The position numbers were made by a program, and so were the translations under genes. Below are positions 24,996-36,660 of a stretch of 64,000 bases of DNA, piece after piece. Below the pieces are notes generated by a model. It did no database searches and was not told the origin of the DNA. It worked only from the letters and a program-made list of their open reading frames with translations. This DNA comes from Drechmeria coniospora. Taxonomy: Eukaryota > Ascomycota > Sordariomycetes > Hypocreales > Ophiocordycipitaceae. The first letter of the stretch is position 1. Every line of letters begins with the position of its first letter. The DNA lies in NCBI RefSeq assembly GCF_001625195.1, contig NC_054389.1, forward strand, positions 4,274,520 to 4,338,519, read 5' to 3'.

Positions 24996-27006
24996 ATGGC
25001 CTCCACCGAGTCCATCCTCCAGGGCGTCACAGTCCTCGGCAGAGTCGACGACGCTCACCGAAAGATCCTCACACCCCAGGCCCTCGCCTTCCTCGCCCTG
25101 CTGCATCGCTCCTTCAACGGCACCCGCAAGACGCTGCTCGAGCGCCGCAAGCTGCGCCAGGCCGAAATCGATCGCGGCCAGCTGCCCGACTTCCTGCCCG
25201 AGACGCGCTCCATCCGTGACGATGCCACCTGGAGGGGTGCCGTCCCTGCCCCGGGCCTCGTCGACCGCCGCGTCGAGATCACGGGACCCACGGACCGCAA
25301 GATGGTCATCAACGCCCTCAACGCCAACGTCTACACCTACATGGCTGATTTTGAGGGTGAGTCCCGTCCCAGAACCCAGCATCGGAAATGTAGATTCCAG
25401 ACGCAAGATTCCATGTCCAACGATGCAAGATTCCACCTCCTCCTGCCCTTGGCGTCGTGTTTCCTCTCCACTCCTTCCTCGTCCCTGTCGCCCGTGGCAG
25501 CTTGCATGGACTGGCTGACTGACCCGTTCGCGCCCACTGCCAGACTCGAGCGCCCCGACGTGGGAGAACATGATCAACGGCCAGGTCAACCTCTACGACG
25601 CGAACCGGCGCCAGGTCGACTTCAAGCAGGGCCAGAAGGAGTACAAGCTGCGCACTGACCGCAAGCTGCCAACGCTCATCGTTCGCCCTCGCGGTTGGCA
25701 CCTAGACGAGAAGCACCTCACCGTCGACGGCGAGCCCATCTCCGGCAGCCTCTTCGACTTCGGCCTCTACTTCTTCCACAACGCCTTCGAGACGCAGCGC
25801 CGCGGCTTCGGCCCCTACTTCTACCTGCCCAAGATGGAGAGCCACCTCGAGGCCCGGCTGTGGAACGACGTCTTCAACCTCGCCCAGGACTACATCGGCA
25901 TGCCCCGCGGTACCATCCGCGGCACCGTGCTCATCGAGACCATCCTCGCCGCCTTCGAGATGGACGAGATCATCTACGAGTTGCGCGACCACAGCTCCGG
26001 ACTCAACTGCGGCCGCTGGGACTACATCTTCAGCACCATCAAGAAGTTCCGCCAGAACCCCAACTTTGTCCTGCCCGACCGTTCCTGCGTCACCATGACG
26101 GTGCCTTTCATGGATGCCTACGTCAAGCTGCTCATCCAGACCTGCCACAAGCGCGGCGTCCACGCCATGGGCGGCATGGCCGCCCAGATCCCCATCAAGG
26201 ACGACAAGCGCGCCAACGACAAGGCCATGGACAACGTCCGCGCCGACAAGCTGCGCGAGGTCCGCGCCGGCCACGACGGCACCTGGGTCGCTCACCCGGC
26301 CCTCGCCGCCATCGCCACCGACATCTTCAACAAGCACATGCCCACCCCCAACCAGCTCTTCGTCCGCAGGGAGGACGTCAAGATTGGCCAGAACGACCTG
26401 CTCAACATGAACGTTCCCGGCACCATCACCGAGGACGGCATCAAGAAGAACATCAACATTGGCCTCGGCTACATGGAGGCCTGGATCCGCGGCGTCGGCT
26501 GCGTCCCCATCAACTATCTCATGTAGGTCCTTGCGTAACCGCCAGTGGCATCGCGTTTCCACGTGCGCTTCGGCCACCGACGCCCGTCCACCCCCCTCGG
26601 TGCAACGCGCATGCTAACGGAGCCCAACTCGTAGGGAGGATGCCGCCACCGCCGAAGTCTCCCGCAGCCAGCTTTGGCAGTGGGTCAGGCACGGCGTTTC
26701 GACTGCAGAGGGCAAGCGCGTCGACAAGGCCTACGCCCTGAAGCTCCTCAAGGAGTGTGCCGATGGCCTGTCGGCCAAAGCCCCCAAGGGCAACAAGTTC
26801 CACCTCGCTGCCCAGTACTTTGCCGGCCAGGTGACGGGTGAGGACTACGCGGACTTCTTGACAACGTGAGATCAACCCCTCCCCTCCGTTCCTTCCGGTT
26901 CGCGCGCGTGATGCGTGTGCAAGTGCTCAGTAACTAACTTCGTCATAGTTTGCTGTACAACGAGATCACGCAGGTGGGATCCCCGAGCCCGGCGTCGAAG
27001 CTGTAA
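24996..27006 (+). CDS. MLS1: Malate synthase, peroxisomal (glyoxylate cycle)
   Basis: Condenses glyoxylate with acetyl-CoA to malate, needed for growth on acetate and fatty acids (acuE/acu-9/MLS1 orthologue). Four exons: 24996-25356, 25544-26522, 26635-26865 and 26949-27006, all in phase, 542 residues, the normal length for fungal enzymes. The family signature [16 protein letters not shown] lies at 268-283. The protein ends in SKL, a type 1 peroxisomal targeting signal, which is encoded by the small last exon. If the last intron (26866-26948) is not spliced, the frame reads ACA ACG TGA and stops at once, so the product would lose its last 18 residues including SKL. The leader is CT-rich. Catabolite or acetate control is expected from the family but no site is claimed. 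Confidence 0.97.
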
Positions 27007-27670
27007 CGTGGGGGCGTGGTATCTTTTCTACCTCTGCGTCATGGTTTCATCCACGGGAGAAGTGCCTACCGGTCATCCGGTAAAGGCAATGTATGTTTCT
27101 CAGTCAATCGAGGATGGAGGTGCTTCGATCCGTCGTCGAGGGAGTGTCGGCGACTCGAGCGCATTCGTTTCCGCCTCGTGTTGTCCCAGGAGGTATTTGC
27201 CTCCCTCACTGCCCGTACCGTTTGCAAAAAGCTCCTGTCAGTTTCGCCAGTGTAGTTGGTATATTGTTTGCTTTTTCCTCTCATTTAAACTTGCTTCTCT
27301 TCTTCCCCATGCATATGAACCAGAAACATGTTTCCGTCGCTCGCCCCCGGCATTGAAGGGTGAATGCTCGACGGCAATATGTCATCCCGCACTCCTGTCC
27401 GTGGGGAATGAACTACCAATTCTTCACCACACCCACTACCCGAATGCCAGAACGTCGTCCCTTGTCTTGTTCGGAGATTCAATAGTCCCGTCTGACAATG
27501 TGCTTCTTCCGCTCAGACCGCATTGCTTAGATAATAATATGAAAAGTGCCGTCATTAGACTCCAAAAATGACAGACGCCACCATCGGGTGGCCTGGCCTT
27601 TCCATAGAACGCCAACCATTCTGCCGCACTGTTGGCTGGGCCCGCTACATGCTAGACATCTTAGCAGCTT

Positions 27671-27692
27671 CCCCCCCCCCCCCCCCCCCCCC
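27671..27692 (+). repeat. C22 homopolymer
   Basis: Twenty-two consecutive C residues in the gene-free stretch. This is the longest homopolymer in the window. Confidence 0.9.
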
Positions 27693-30596
27693 TTCACCTT
27701 CGTCATGTCCTGCTCCACCGCATCCTTCATTCAGAGTGGCAGGGAAAAAGCCGCCCGTAATTTGGCGCACGCCCGCAACGATGCGGCGGCGGCCGTGGCC
27801 CATGGCGCTCTCGAGGAGCCCGCTTTCGCCAACGGCTTGCTAGACTGCCCCCCAATCGGAGAGACAAGCTTTGGAACCTGCCACGAGGCACGACGTCTTA
27901 ACAGAAGAAGGGTCCATGACCGATTCTGGATGCCCAGAACTTCGCCAAACACGGTGGCGTCCAAACTAAACGATGGGCGGTTGCATGAGAGAAAACCGGG
28001 GGGAGGCTAAAGGCAACCGCGATCGTCTCGCGAGGACCGAGTGTGATAACCCTGTTCGCTGTGCCGCCCCCCAGGCTTCTTCTGAGAAGGTACGTTTTAT
28101 ACAGGCACGCCGTGTCACGCTCTCGTTGGATAATTGGGTGAGCTGTTTGTCAAGCCGGTCACTGCATGCCAGCTCTGACACTTGCTGTAGGGAGGAGCGT
28201 GTTAGCACGCCAGGGGTTCGGTGGCATGCTTTGCTTCGTACGCATGTATACAACAAGTATTTCCGGCTCCGTAGTTCGTATCTCATTCGTACGGAGCGTC
28301 CAGATGCGTGTTATCGAACAAATATGTCTCAGGCTTGCTGTTGCTGTGATTTGCCCGCCTCCTACAGCGCTTGCCGCCCAATACTCGCGTCGCATCCTCC
28401 AGCCGAACCTTGGCACTGGGCTGGAAGGCAGTCAGCAAAATGCTTGGCCCGCATCGACTTTGAGGCAGCGGAAGTTGGTCCTCGCCTAGAGCTGAAGGTG
28501 GTTGGCCTGTCCGTGGCGGAGGACCATCTGCGTGGTCTGCAGGCTGCTTCCAGCTCTCGCTTGACGCATCAGAACCATGTCGGTAAGGCAGGAAGGAAGG
28601 GAGTGACGCTTCGTCATTTGGAATAACGGCATAGACTTTGCAGGCGAAGCAGGTCGATCCTTGTCCGTCCGAAACTTGGCTTTTGGTGCTACTGATAACG
28701 ATCCGCGGGGCCCCTCGTATTCCTGGACTCGGAAAGCGTGGCCTGCGCACGAAGCAGGGGAAGCGTGATCTGCTGCTTATAGGGTGATCCGTTGCATCTC
28801 GAGTCAACCTAGTTCATCATGTCAACGGAATGGTGTTGATCCACGGCCTCGCAACGATAACTGCCTGTTTTGGCCCCTTCCTGCCCGATTGGAAGAACAG
28901 GCGATCCATCCATTCGAGGGACAGTGGCCAGAGCTGCAAACTTCTTGGTGCTTCCAAGCTCATGCGTTCGTCCAAGTCGCCATTTCCACGACTACGCCTC
29001 TCCTCTCCTCTCAGCTTGCCTCCGAGAAACTTCCCAGGCTGGAATCGAAACCCTGTTTGCCGAGTTCAAAAGTGGGCCAGCTGTTGACGGCGTTTGCTGG
29101 TCAGCTTTTGCCTGCCCGCATTGTTAGGGACGCAAGACCCAAGCGCCACCCCACGTGTGATGACGGAGCAATCGATCTGCGTCGTGAGCGGAGCCTTCCA
29201 TCAATTGTCAGCTTCGCCGCAGTAGACCAAAGGTGGTGCCGGATTACGACTGAAGAATTGAAGCAGAGAAGAAAATGATGCGGTGCGTCTGGCGGACCAT
29301 GAGCAGCAAACTCGTAGAGTACCAGTAATTACGAGCCTGCGTATCCTGGCCCAGCCGCAAGCAAGTAGCCGGCATTTTCGGCAGGTTACGGTGTGGCAGG
29401 GATTCTAGCTGACATGAGCCGCGAAAGCATAGGCGTAGAGAGAGTACTTGCATGTAATAATGTACTGTATAACAGTGGAGGGGCAAGCCTGCCAGGTTGC
29501 ACGACATCCCGGCCCAGCCGCCACAACAAGGGAGAGAAAAGGAGGGGCCAGATGAGGAGGAGGAAACGACGGAAATGCTGGCGCTGCAGGGTTGGTTGCA
29601 AGGGCTCAAGAGAACCTGTCGCCGACGCTGGGTCACGAAACAGGCCGGTATGAGTCCCGGGGAAATGGGACGGCAGTGATGTTCCTTACTCGACGGGGGT
29701 CACTTGGTCCGTGCCATGTGACGAGTCCTGCTTGCCATCCGAGGCGGGCCCTGTCCCGATGAGCGTCCGCACACCTCGATAGAAAGGCAGTTCAGCTGTG
29801 TTGGTCGAGAACGTGGTTTATCACAAAGACGCCCCTGACAACCCCCGTGCTCGACCCGTAACGCAACTGCACGGTTGATGCAAGGCCGAGAGGCGCGATG
29901 TTCCAAATATGGGTCCACGGGACGGAACCCGTCCGCTGGCTGCGCGTCATGACTCCATCTCTTCTCTAAGAGTCCTATGGGCTTTGAGAGTACCCATGGG
30001 ATGCCACCGGGGCAAGGAAACAAACTGAGAATCCGGTCGGAACGACAAACGAACGTAGGTCAAATACTCATCGTTGTTGGAAAAGGCAGAGCGGTCGTGT
30101 ACGACACATGGGAGCGTTGGTGACTCGATTGGGAGAATCGTCCAGATGTGCCCATCGGAGAATGAAGGCGTTCGGAAGGCGTTCGCTTCTGCGGTGTGAC
30201 GCTGTACATGCTGATTCAGTTTCGAAAGCTGGATATGCAAGAACAACAGTGTAAGCCAAACCAGAGACTGCGTTGGCAAGCACTAGATGGCACGGCTAGG
30301 AGTGTAGAGGGGGTCGAGTTCTTGCTGACACGGTTGATGCAGTGGTTCCGTTTTTTTTACGAAGCCGTGAAGTGAGAACTGGTGACCGAGAGTTTCTTAC
30401 TGCCGTCGGGCATTTTATTTTGCTGGAAGGACCTACCGCCAAGTTCCTGCCATGTTCCTGCTATTTCTAGGTTCAAAATGTACAACCTAGAGGGCAGGTG
30501 CGACCTCGAGCCCAGGCGCAGTATTAGTACGTTCTTGTACTCCTGTTGCTGGCTATTACCAGCTAAGCGCTAATGGTCGTACTACTATGCTACTGC

Positions 30597-30607
30597 GGGG
30601 GGGGGGG
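30597..30607 (+). repeat. G11 homopolymer
   Basis: Eleven consecutive G residues in non-coding DNA, flanked by AT-containing sequence. Confidence 0.85.
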
Positions 30608-33060
30608 TGTTTATCATTTCGAAAGTCCTCTTTGTACTGCCTAGCATAGTGTAGGTACTTGCGTAGCAATATGCACAGGTGCATTGTCATACTAAAGTAC
30701 ATTGTCATCCTACTCACTGCATGCCTCTCTTCCCATCTTCCACTCTACATACGGACAAGAAATAGTCGGATGGCTTCTACCGCAACACTGGTGATTCAAG
30801 CTCCGTCCGGTAAGTACGGCCTGATGATTGGACGGCAGCTCAAGCTGACCGTAATGGGTCGAATGAGACATGCCATGCAAGCGGAGCAGCCAGCTTGCCA
30901 AGTTGCAGCCATTACCGTGTGCGAGGCCTTTGGTTGCGCCTGGACGTGGCTCAACCTCGGCCCGCACAGAATGGAGGCCCCTTGACGACAAAGCGATGGT
31001 TTCAAGTTCCAAGGCACGACCTCCCCGACGGAACAATGATGTTCGCACAGCTTGCCGTGGCACGAACACAATACCTGCACTGCTCGGGCGGGCTGCGGCA
31101 GCGAGCAGATGCACAGTTTATTGGTCCCAAAACGGAGCTTGTGCTCGTCGTAGCGCAGGCACCCGATGACAACGACGGAGCATGCATGTACGATGACGAC
31201 AGACAACCAGCACCGACGCCCAGGACTGCTCTTGCATCGTTGTGGCTTTGGCCGGTGCGCCAAACCCCAGATATCAGAGCGCCATGACATGCGGCCTCGC
31301 ATTGTGGCGGTAGGATTCCGAAGCCTCGGCGGTCCACTGAACAGGGGCAACGGCGATCTTGGGCTAACGGCTAAGCACTCGGCGTCGATTTCATCGAGCC
31401 CAGATCGTAGCCTGTCGGACGGTTACATTGCCAAAGCGGCAGCTTGCCGGGCATTCAAACTTTTCCGAGTACTTACTTGTACGGAGTCGACATGTTCGTC
31501 ATCGGCATGACACTCGAGCCAACAAGTATGCAACGAGATGATGCCTTTCCTCGGCCTGCGGTACAAGAAAGCATGCCCGTCTGGAGGCCGTGCCTGCGGC
31601 TGCTCGTGTGGGCGCGATGCCACCTTTGGCGGAGGGCCGACGAAGCGGGTTGCCGGATTGCAGTACGATCTGCTGCTACGGAGACGTACAGGAACTTTCA
31701 GTCTGACGTCGGAGAATTTTTATCGGGTCGGACGAGGACAGTCGGTGGCAAGATCGAATGCTGACTGCAACGTTGCTCCGAGCCATTTCACCACGCACCT
31801 TTGGCAACTGGCAACGGGCGAAGCAGCAAGACTCAGGACGGGCGAGGGACCAGCGACATCGTTTGTTTTCGCCACGGGTGAGGCGAGGACAGCTTGTCAG
31901 TGCTCTCCGAGGATAGCCTGTTCGTATCCGGTTCTAGGAGGAAATTAGCGCTTGCGTGAGTGCGGTGCGAGGTGCGCGACGCCGCTTCCCCGCACAAGGC
32001 CTGGCCGGTGACATGGCTCGAGGGAGTGGATGCGCGCGCGGCGCGCTAAGCAGATGCTACTACTCATGATGTCCTCGCCCCTCCTCGGTTAGGTTAGGGG
32101 GCACGGATGAGGCGGCTTATGCCATGTCGGCACTGATGGTCTCGACAGCCACGGCCTAGGGAGCGGAACATACCGCCTCGACATGCAGCCACGGTCGCAT
32201 GAATGTCGACGCTGCTGGCGCTTGTGATTCAGCGGGTGGACGTGATGGCGTACAGTAGAATGGGCACGCAGTAGCACGTTGGACGCGCATCACGATACGC
32301 CTGCATGTACTCCGTGCTCTGCACACCTACATGCAGGATCGATGACACAAGCGTTCGCCTGTTATGATGCAAGAGACAGACAAGGAGGATCAAAACGGCC
32401 AACGTCTCGAATGGATGGGGAGATGCCTTTTTCGACACCACGTCGAGGTGCCGAACAGCACTTGCATGTGTTGGGTTATAATTACCTGCTAGGTGCCTAG
32501 TTGGCAGGCCATGGGCCCGAACCGCGCACGGGTCATGACTTCCATTGGCCTAGACGTGCAGCTGGTGCACGCGTGCAACGTGCGATGTACGGCGTCACGT
32601 AATACTTTGTGAAGCCTCGTGCAAGTCGACAGCTCGATCCGAGGCATCATCTGCGGTCCAGCTGCGGGTACCTACCACCATACCCACAGGGCATGTACTT
32701 GTACTGTACTGGCATACACTCGCACGTAAATGTAGGAGGAGGTGTGCATGTATAGCATGTGCTGGACGGGCTCTGCACTGGCATAGCAGGTAATTATGCT
32801 AGTCGTGCTCCGTATGTACGCAAGCATTATGGAACCATGATGTCGCTCTGGATCATGGTCCGTGGACAGACCGTCGTCCGTCTACCTTGGCTTCATTTCC
32901 GACACTCATCATTCTCTGGGCCGGGAATCCGGATGAATACGAGACCGAGTCAACTCTTAACACGACGACACGGAAACACGGCCCGGGTCTGGAGGTGGAG
33001 GAGGTGGAGGAGATGGAGGAGCAGGCGGAGGAGCAGGACCTCTCAAGCTAGCGATTGGGA

Positions 33061-36000
33061 GAGATGAGATTACAAGTACGGAGTACGGAGTGCTACAGTT
33101 GCGAGTACTTGCGGAGTACATGTCGATTTACTTACTTGCATGTGCTGTACAGTAAGTAAGTACTTACATGAACCGCAAGTGATACTGTGCACCTAAGTAC
33201 TCTGTACACGAAAAGGCACTGCGAACTAGATAGGTACCTATGTACTGAGTACAGCACTTGCATATGCTTGTATAGAGGCTAAAACTCACACACACACACC
33301 TAAGACACTCCCCACCGCCGTGCATCAGGCAAGGGTCAATGGTGGGACTCGCCCGAGCGCAGCGGCAGTGAGCTAATGCGAGGTGCCTACAGGTACAAGT
33401 ACAAGTAACGATGCCCTCCTCCCACTGACTTGGTAGGTACCTATTACTAGGTACTAATTAGACCTAGTAGAGGTACGGAGCACTAAGCTTAGTACCAAGT
33501 AATACTCGTACTAACCACCACCAATGCAGCACGGGGTACGGATTACAGGGCACTAGCACACGCTCTCATTGTCCTCCGTAATACTTGGGTGCTGAGTTGC
33601 ACGTCCTGTACTCCGTACAGCACTGAGCACCTGCATATTATAGCGCAGATGCGCGAATGAGAGAACTTACAATATGGTGTACAGAGTACCTGGTCGATCA
33701 AGACTACTTGGGTACGTACCGCAATAGGCATCAGTCATACACAGAGGAAAGTATATACACAAAGTAGTGCGTGGATACTTGTGCATGGTACGAGCTCACA
33801 CTTGCACTGAATGCATGTGCCAGCAGAACGAGACATTGCTTTGAGCCATTTCCAACGCGTTCTCTCCATCCCTGTCTCATCCGGGCGACCACGGCACAAG
33901 CTGAATCATGCGCCGGCGTCCATAGCATCCATTCGTCCATTCTTTCCTTCATACTTACGCTCTTACATGTGCATTCATACATTCATTCAACCACGAGACT
34001 GACGATGCCGGACGAGGTTGCACGCGTCCTGATGTGGTCTAGACGACCAGCCGACTCACCTTTCCGCTCCTCTCCTCTCCTCTCCTTTCCTTTTCTTTTG
34101 TCTCTCCTTCTCTCTGCCTTTGTTGTTCTCGACGCTGTGCAGGGTGGACGGTGGCCCATTCCTACTGACCGTAGACTGCTTCCTCGGAACATGTCACGTA
34201 CAGTAATAATTACAGACGAGCAGCATGTGCCGACTGCTCTGCGCGAACGCAAGCGAGCGAGGACGGTACGTGTGCGGAAACAAGGTAATGCAGCACATGT
34301 ACTCCGTACGGGGTGCATGCAAGTGCCAACCTGCATGTGCATGTGCAAAGACAAGCTGGATCCGCTGGGGAATGCGCGGATGGATTCCCATTCTGAGACC
34401 TGTCACGTCGGAACCAGAGTGGCCGTGCTATTGCTCGACTTCCGTCCTGGGTCTGTGCCGGGCACGAGAAGCAACGGTTGTCCGCCGGGTGAGGGTGACA
34501 GGTCAAATGCTCGGCTCAGACGGAGGGCCAAAGACGGTGCTCGGTGCTGCGGCGGACTGCTTTCCGAATGGAAGAGGAAGCAAAACATGAAAAAGAAAGC
34601 GACGGGAGGCGCGAGGGCCCCATTGACGAGAGTCTCGTGCACGATGCCGCGTGCTATTATACGCATGGATCGCTAGTAAGCCGTTGCAAGCGTGCAGCAT
34701 CGACGCTCAGCAGTGTCTCACCCCTGGGCGTTACTCCTGCTCCGCAGGTCCACCGCACCTTGAAGGGCACACCCACGAGCAAGTACTCCGTAGGTGCTGT
34801 GCAGGGAGCGGTACGGAGCACGGAGAACAGTGCCCGCCCTCCAGTACCGTTTCCAGGGCATGCCTTGGTACCTCGGGCACCAGCTGGAAGCGCTGCGCAG
34901 ATGAGGTGTACATGTGCCCCGAGCCGTACGCCGTACTCTACTTACAGCACAGTGGGGTGGCAAAAATATCGATTCAATTTGTACAAGTAGCGCCACCAAA
35001 GCTGAATCGTCACTTTTGTCAAGTCACCGTAGGCACTACCTGTACGGAGTGCAAGTAATACTGTACATACAAGTAAGTAATACTAGGTACTAGGTACGGA
35101 GTAGGAGTAGGTGGACACTCAATATCCGTCGGGCGAACGGACGATCATACCACACTACCAAGTAGGTACGAGGAACGAAAGCTGCACTATCCGTACGGAG
35201 CCCTGAAATAATAATACAATCCGTATTACTGTAATTACTCCGTAAGTACAACTACCTACACATTGTACACGGTCAAGTTGGGTAGTACTGGTAGTGCAAG
35301 CAGACGTACTGTACTCGACCCCACAAGCATTCGTGCTCCGTACCCCGCTCAGCTGCTAATTCTTGCTCAAGACAGTAGCTGCAGATGCTCCCCGTCCATG
35401 CGGCAAGGCCGCTAGGTTCGTCTCGGGCAATGGTATGCTTGCCGAATGGTTTGCCTACAAGTATTAATAATATGCCATGCATCGGCAAGGCATTAGTGTG
35501 CATGTATGGAGTCCTACTCACGGTACATGTACGCACATGTACAGTACTTGCACAAGGACCCCGTTTTCCGCCCGCCCCAGCAGCAGCGCTCGCGACGCGA
35601 CCGTCTATTTCGGCTCAGCGCCGCGCAATGAACCGATGGGAAGCGAAGGAAGAAAGAGGAAGCGCGATAAACCGCTAGCCAGGCTCGCTCAGGGTGGACG
35701 GCAGGTGATGTTTGCATCGGCCGTGGATGTACGGAGTGCCTGTGTTTGCGACAGCTGTCGATTTGACTACGGATTGGTGCAGGAATAACACCAACAAGGA
35801 CGGTAATTGTCCACATATAGATGTAGGGTAGGGCGTAATATGCCTCGAATAGCTTGGTACCTAGTATTATTACTGCACTCGGTGTTACGCGCCGTCTGGT
35901 TCGGTACTCGGTACTCCATATTATACCAAGGGTACCACTACTACTCCGCAAGCACTCCGTACTGTAGATGCATGTAATACTTTGTCGATGAAATAATTGA

Positions 36001-36660
36001 AATAATTGCGCATCTATGGAGTAGGTCGTTCCTGAGCCAATTACTCCGTACTCCGTAGCTCGTGACCTATTCCCAAGTGCCTGTACACATTTCTAGCACC
36101 AATACTCCATACGTGTTGCCGATTTTAGGAATCATGTCTTTGTCTCAAGCCCCTGTCATATCCCATTGAAGGACTGTGCTGGACGAATGAGACGGACGCT
36201 GGTGAGGAACGGCTCATGTCCAAGTATGCAAGTACATGTGCTTCGTAACGGTACTTGCAATTACATGACAGCCGCAACTAGCGCCGCACTGTACGTACAC
36301 TTGCGTATTTAAAACAGTGCTGAGTTCTCCGTGCTCCGTGCCTGTTCCTACTGCAAGCAAGTACATTTAGGTATTATTTACTCATTATTGCTTGTAGGCT
36401 TTTGTCGGCGTGGGTGTTGGAACAAGAACGCCGTTACTAACTGTCAGTGACCAGTGCCTAGCTTGCGCAAGTACAGTGGATACTCTAGCTCTGGGTGTAC
36501 TTGCAGTACTCCGTACACCTCCTGTACCTACAGTATAGTACTCACCTGTGCTGCAAGCAGGTACTTGTAGGGAGTAAGTACCTAGTATTATTACGGAGTA
36601 CTTGGCTGCCAATTCCACGGTGAGTATGAAAGGACCTGGAACATGCCTCACTGCCCCCCC
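33061..36660. repeat. GTAC-word-saturated block
   Basis: Dense TACGGAGTA/TACTCCGTA, GCAAGTAC, AAGTAAGTA and TAGGTACCTA words, with tandem steps such as TACGGAGTACGGAG at 33077-33090. Clusters lie at 33070-33260, 33400-33640, 34780-34950, 35040-35360, 35800-36110 and 36230-36610. A short CA run occurs at 33287-33299. No gene is supported. The frame covering 33771-34676 begins at a GTG and has no recognisable domain. Confidence 0.65.

Larger units (their letters stand above)
27007..33060. other. Gene-free stretch after malate synthase
   Basis: Six kilobases without a supportable gene. Open frames of 100-217 codons exist in several frames but have no recognisable domain, poor codon pattern and mostly no ATG. 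It includes a C22 tract (27671-27692), a G11 tract (30597-30607) and a GGAGGTGG-type purine repeat near 32990-33045. GTAC words are less dense here than on either side, and some of this may be decayed coding sequence. Confidence 0.5.

Noticed and set aside
25702..26577. 291-codon open frame on the minus strand
   Set aside because: Antisense shadow of malate synthase exon 2, with the Val/Asp/Gly/Glu bias typical of such shadows.
33771..34676. 301-codon open frame on the plus strand with a hydrophobic stretch
   Set aside because: It starts at GTG, lies in GTAC-word-rich DNA, encodes repeated words of that DNA and has no family resemblance.
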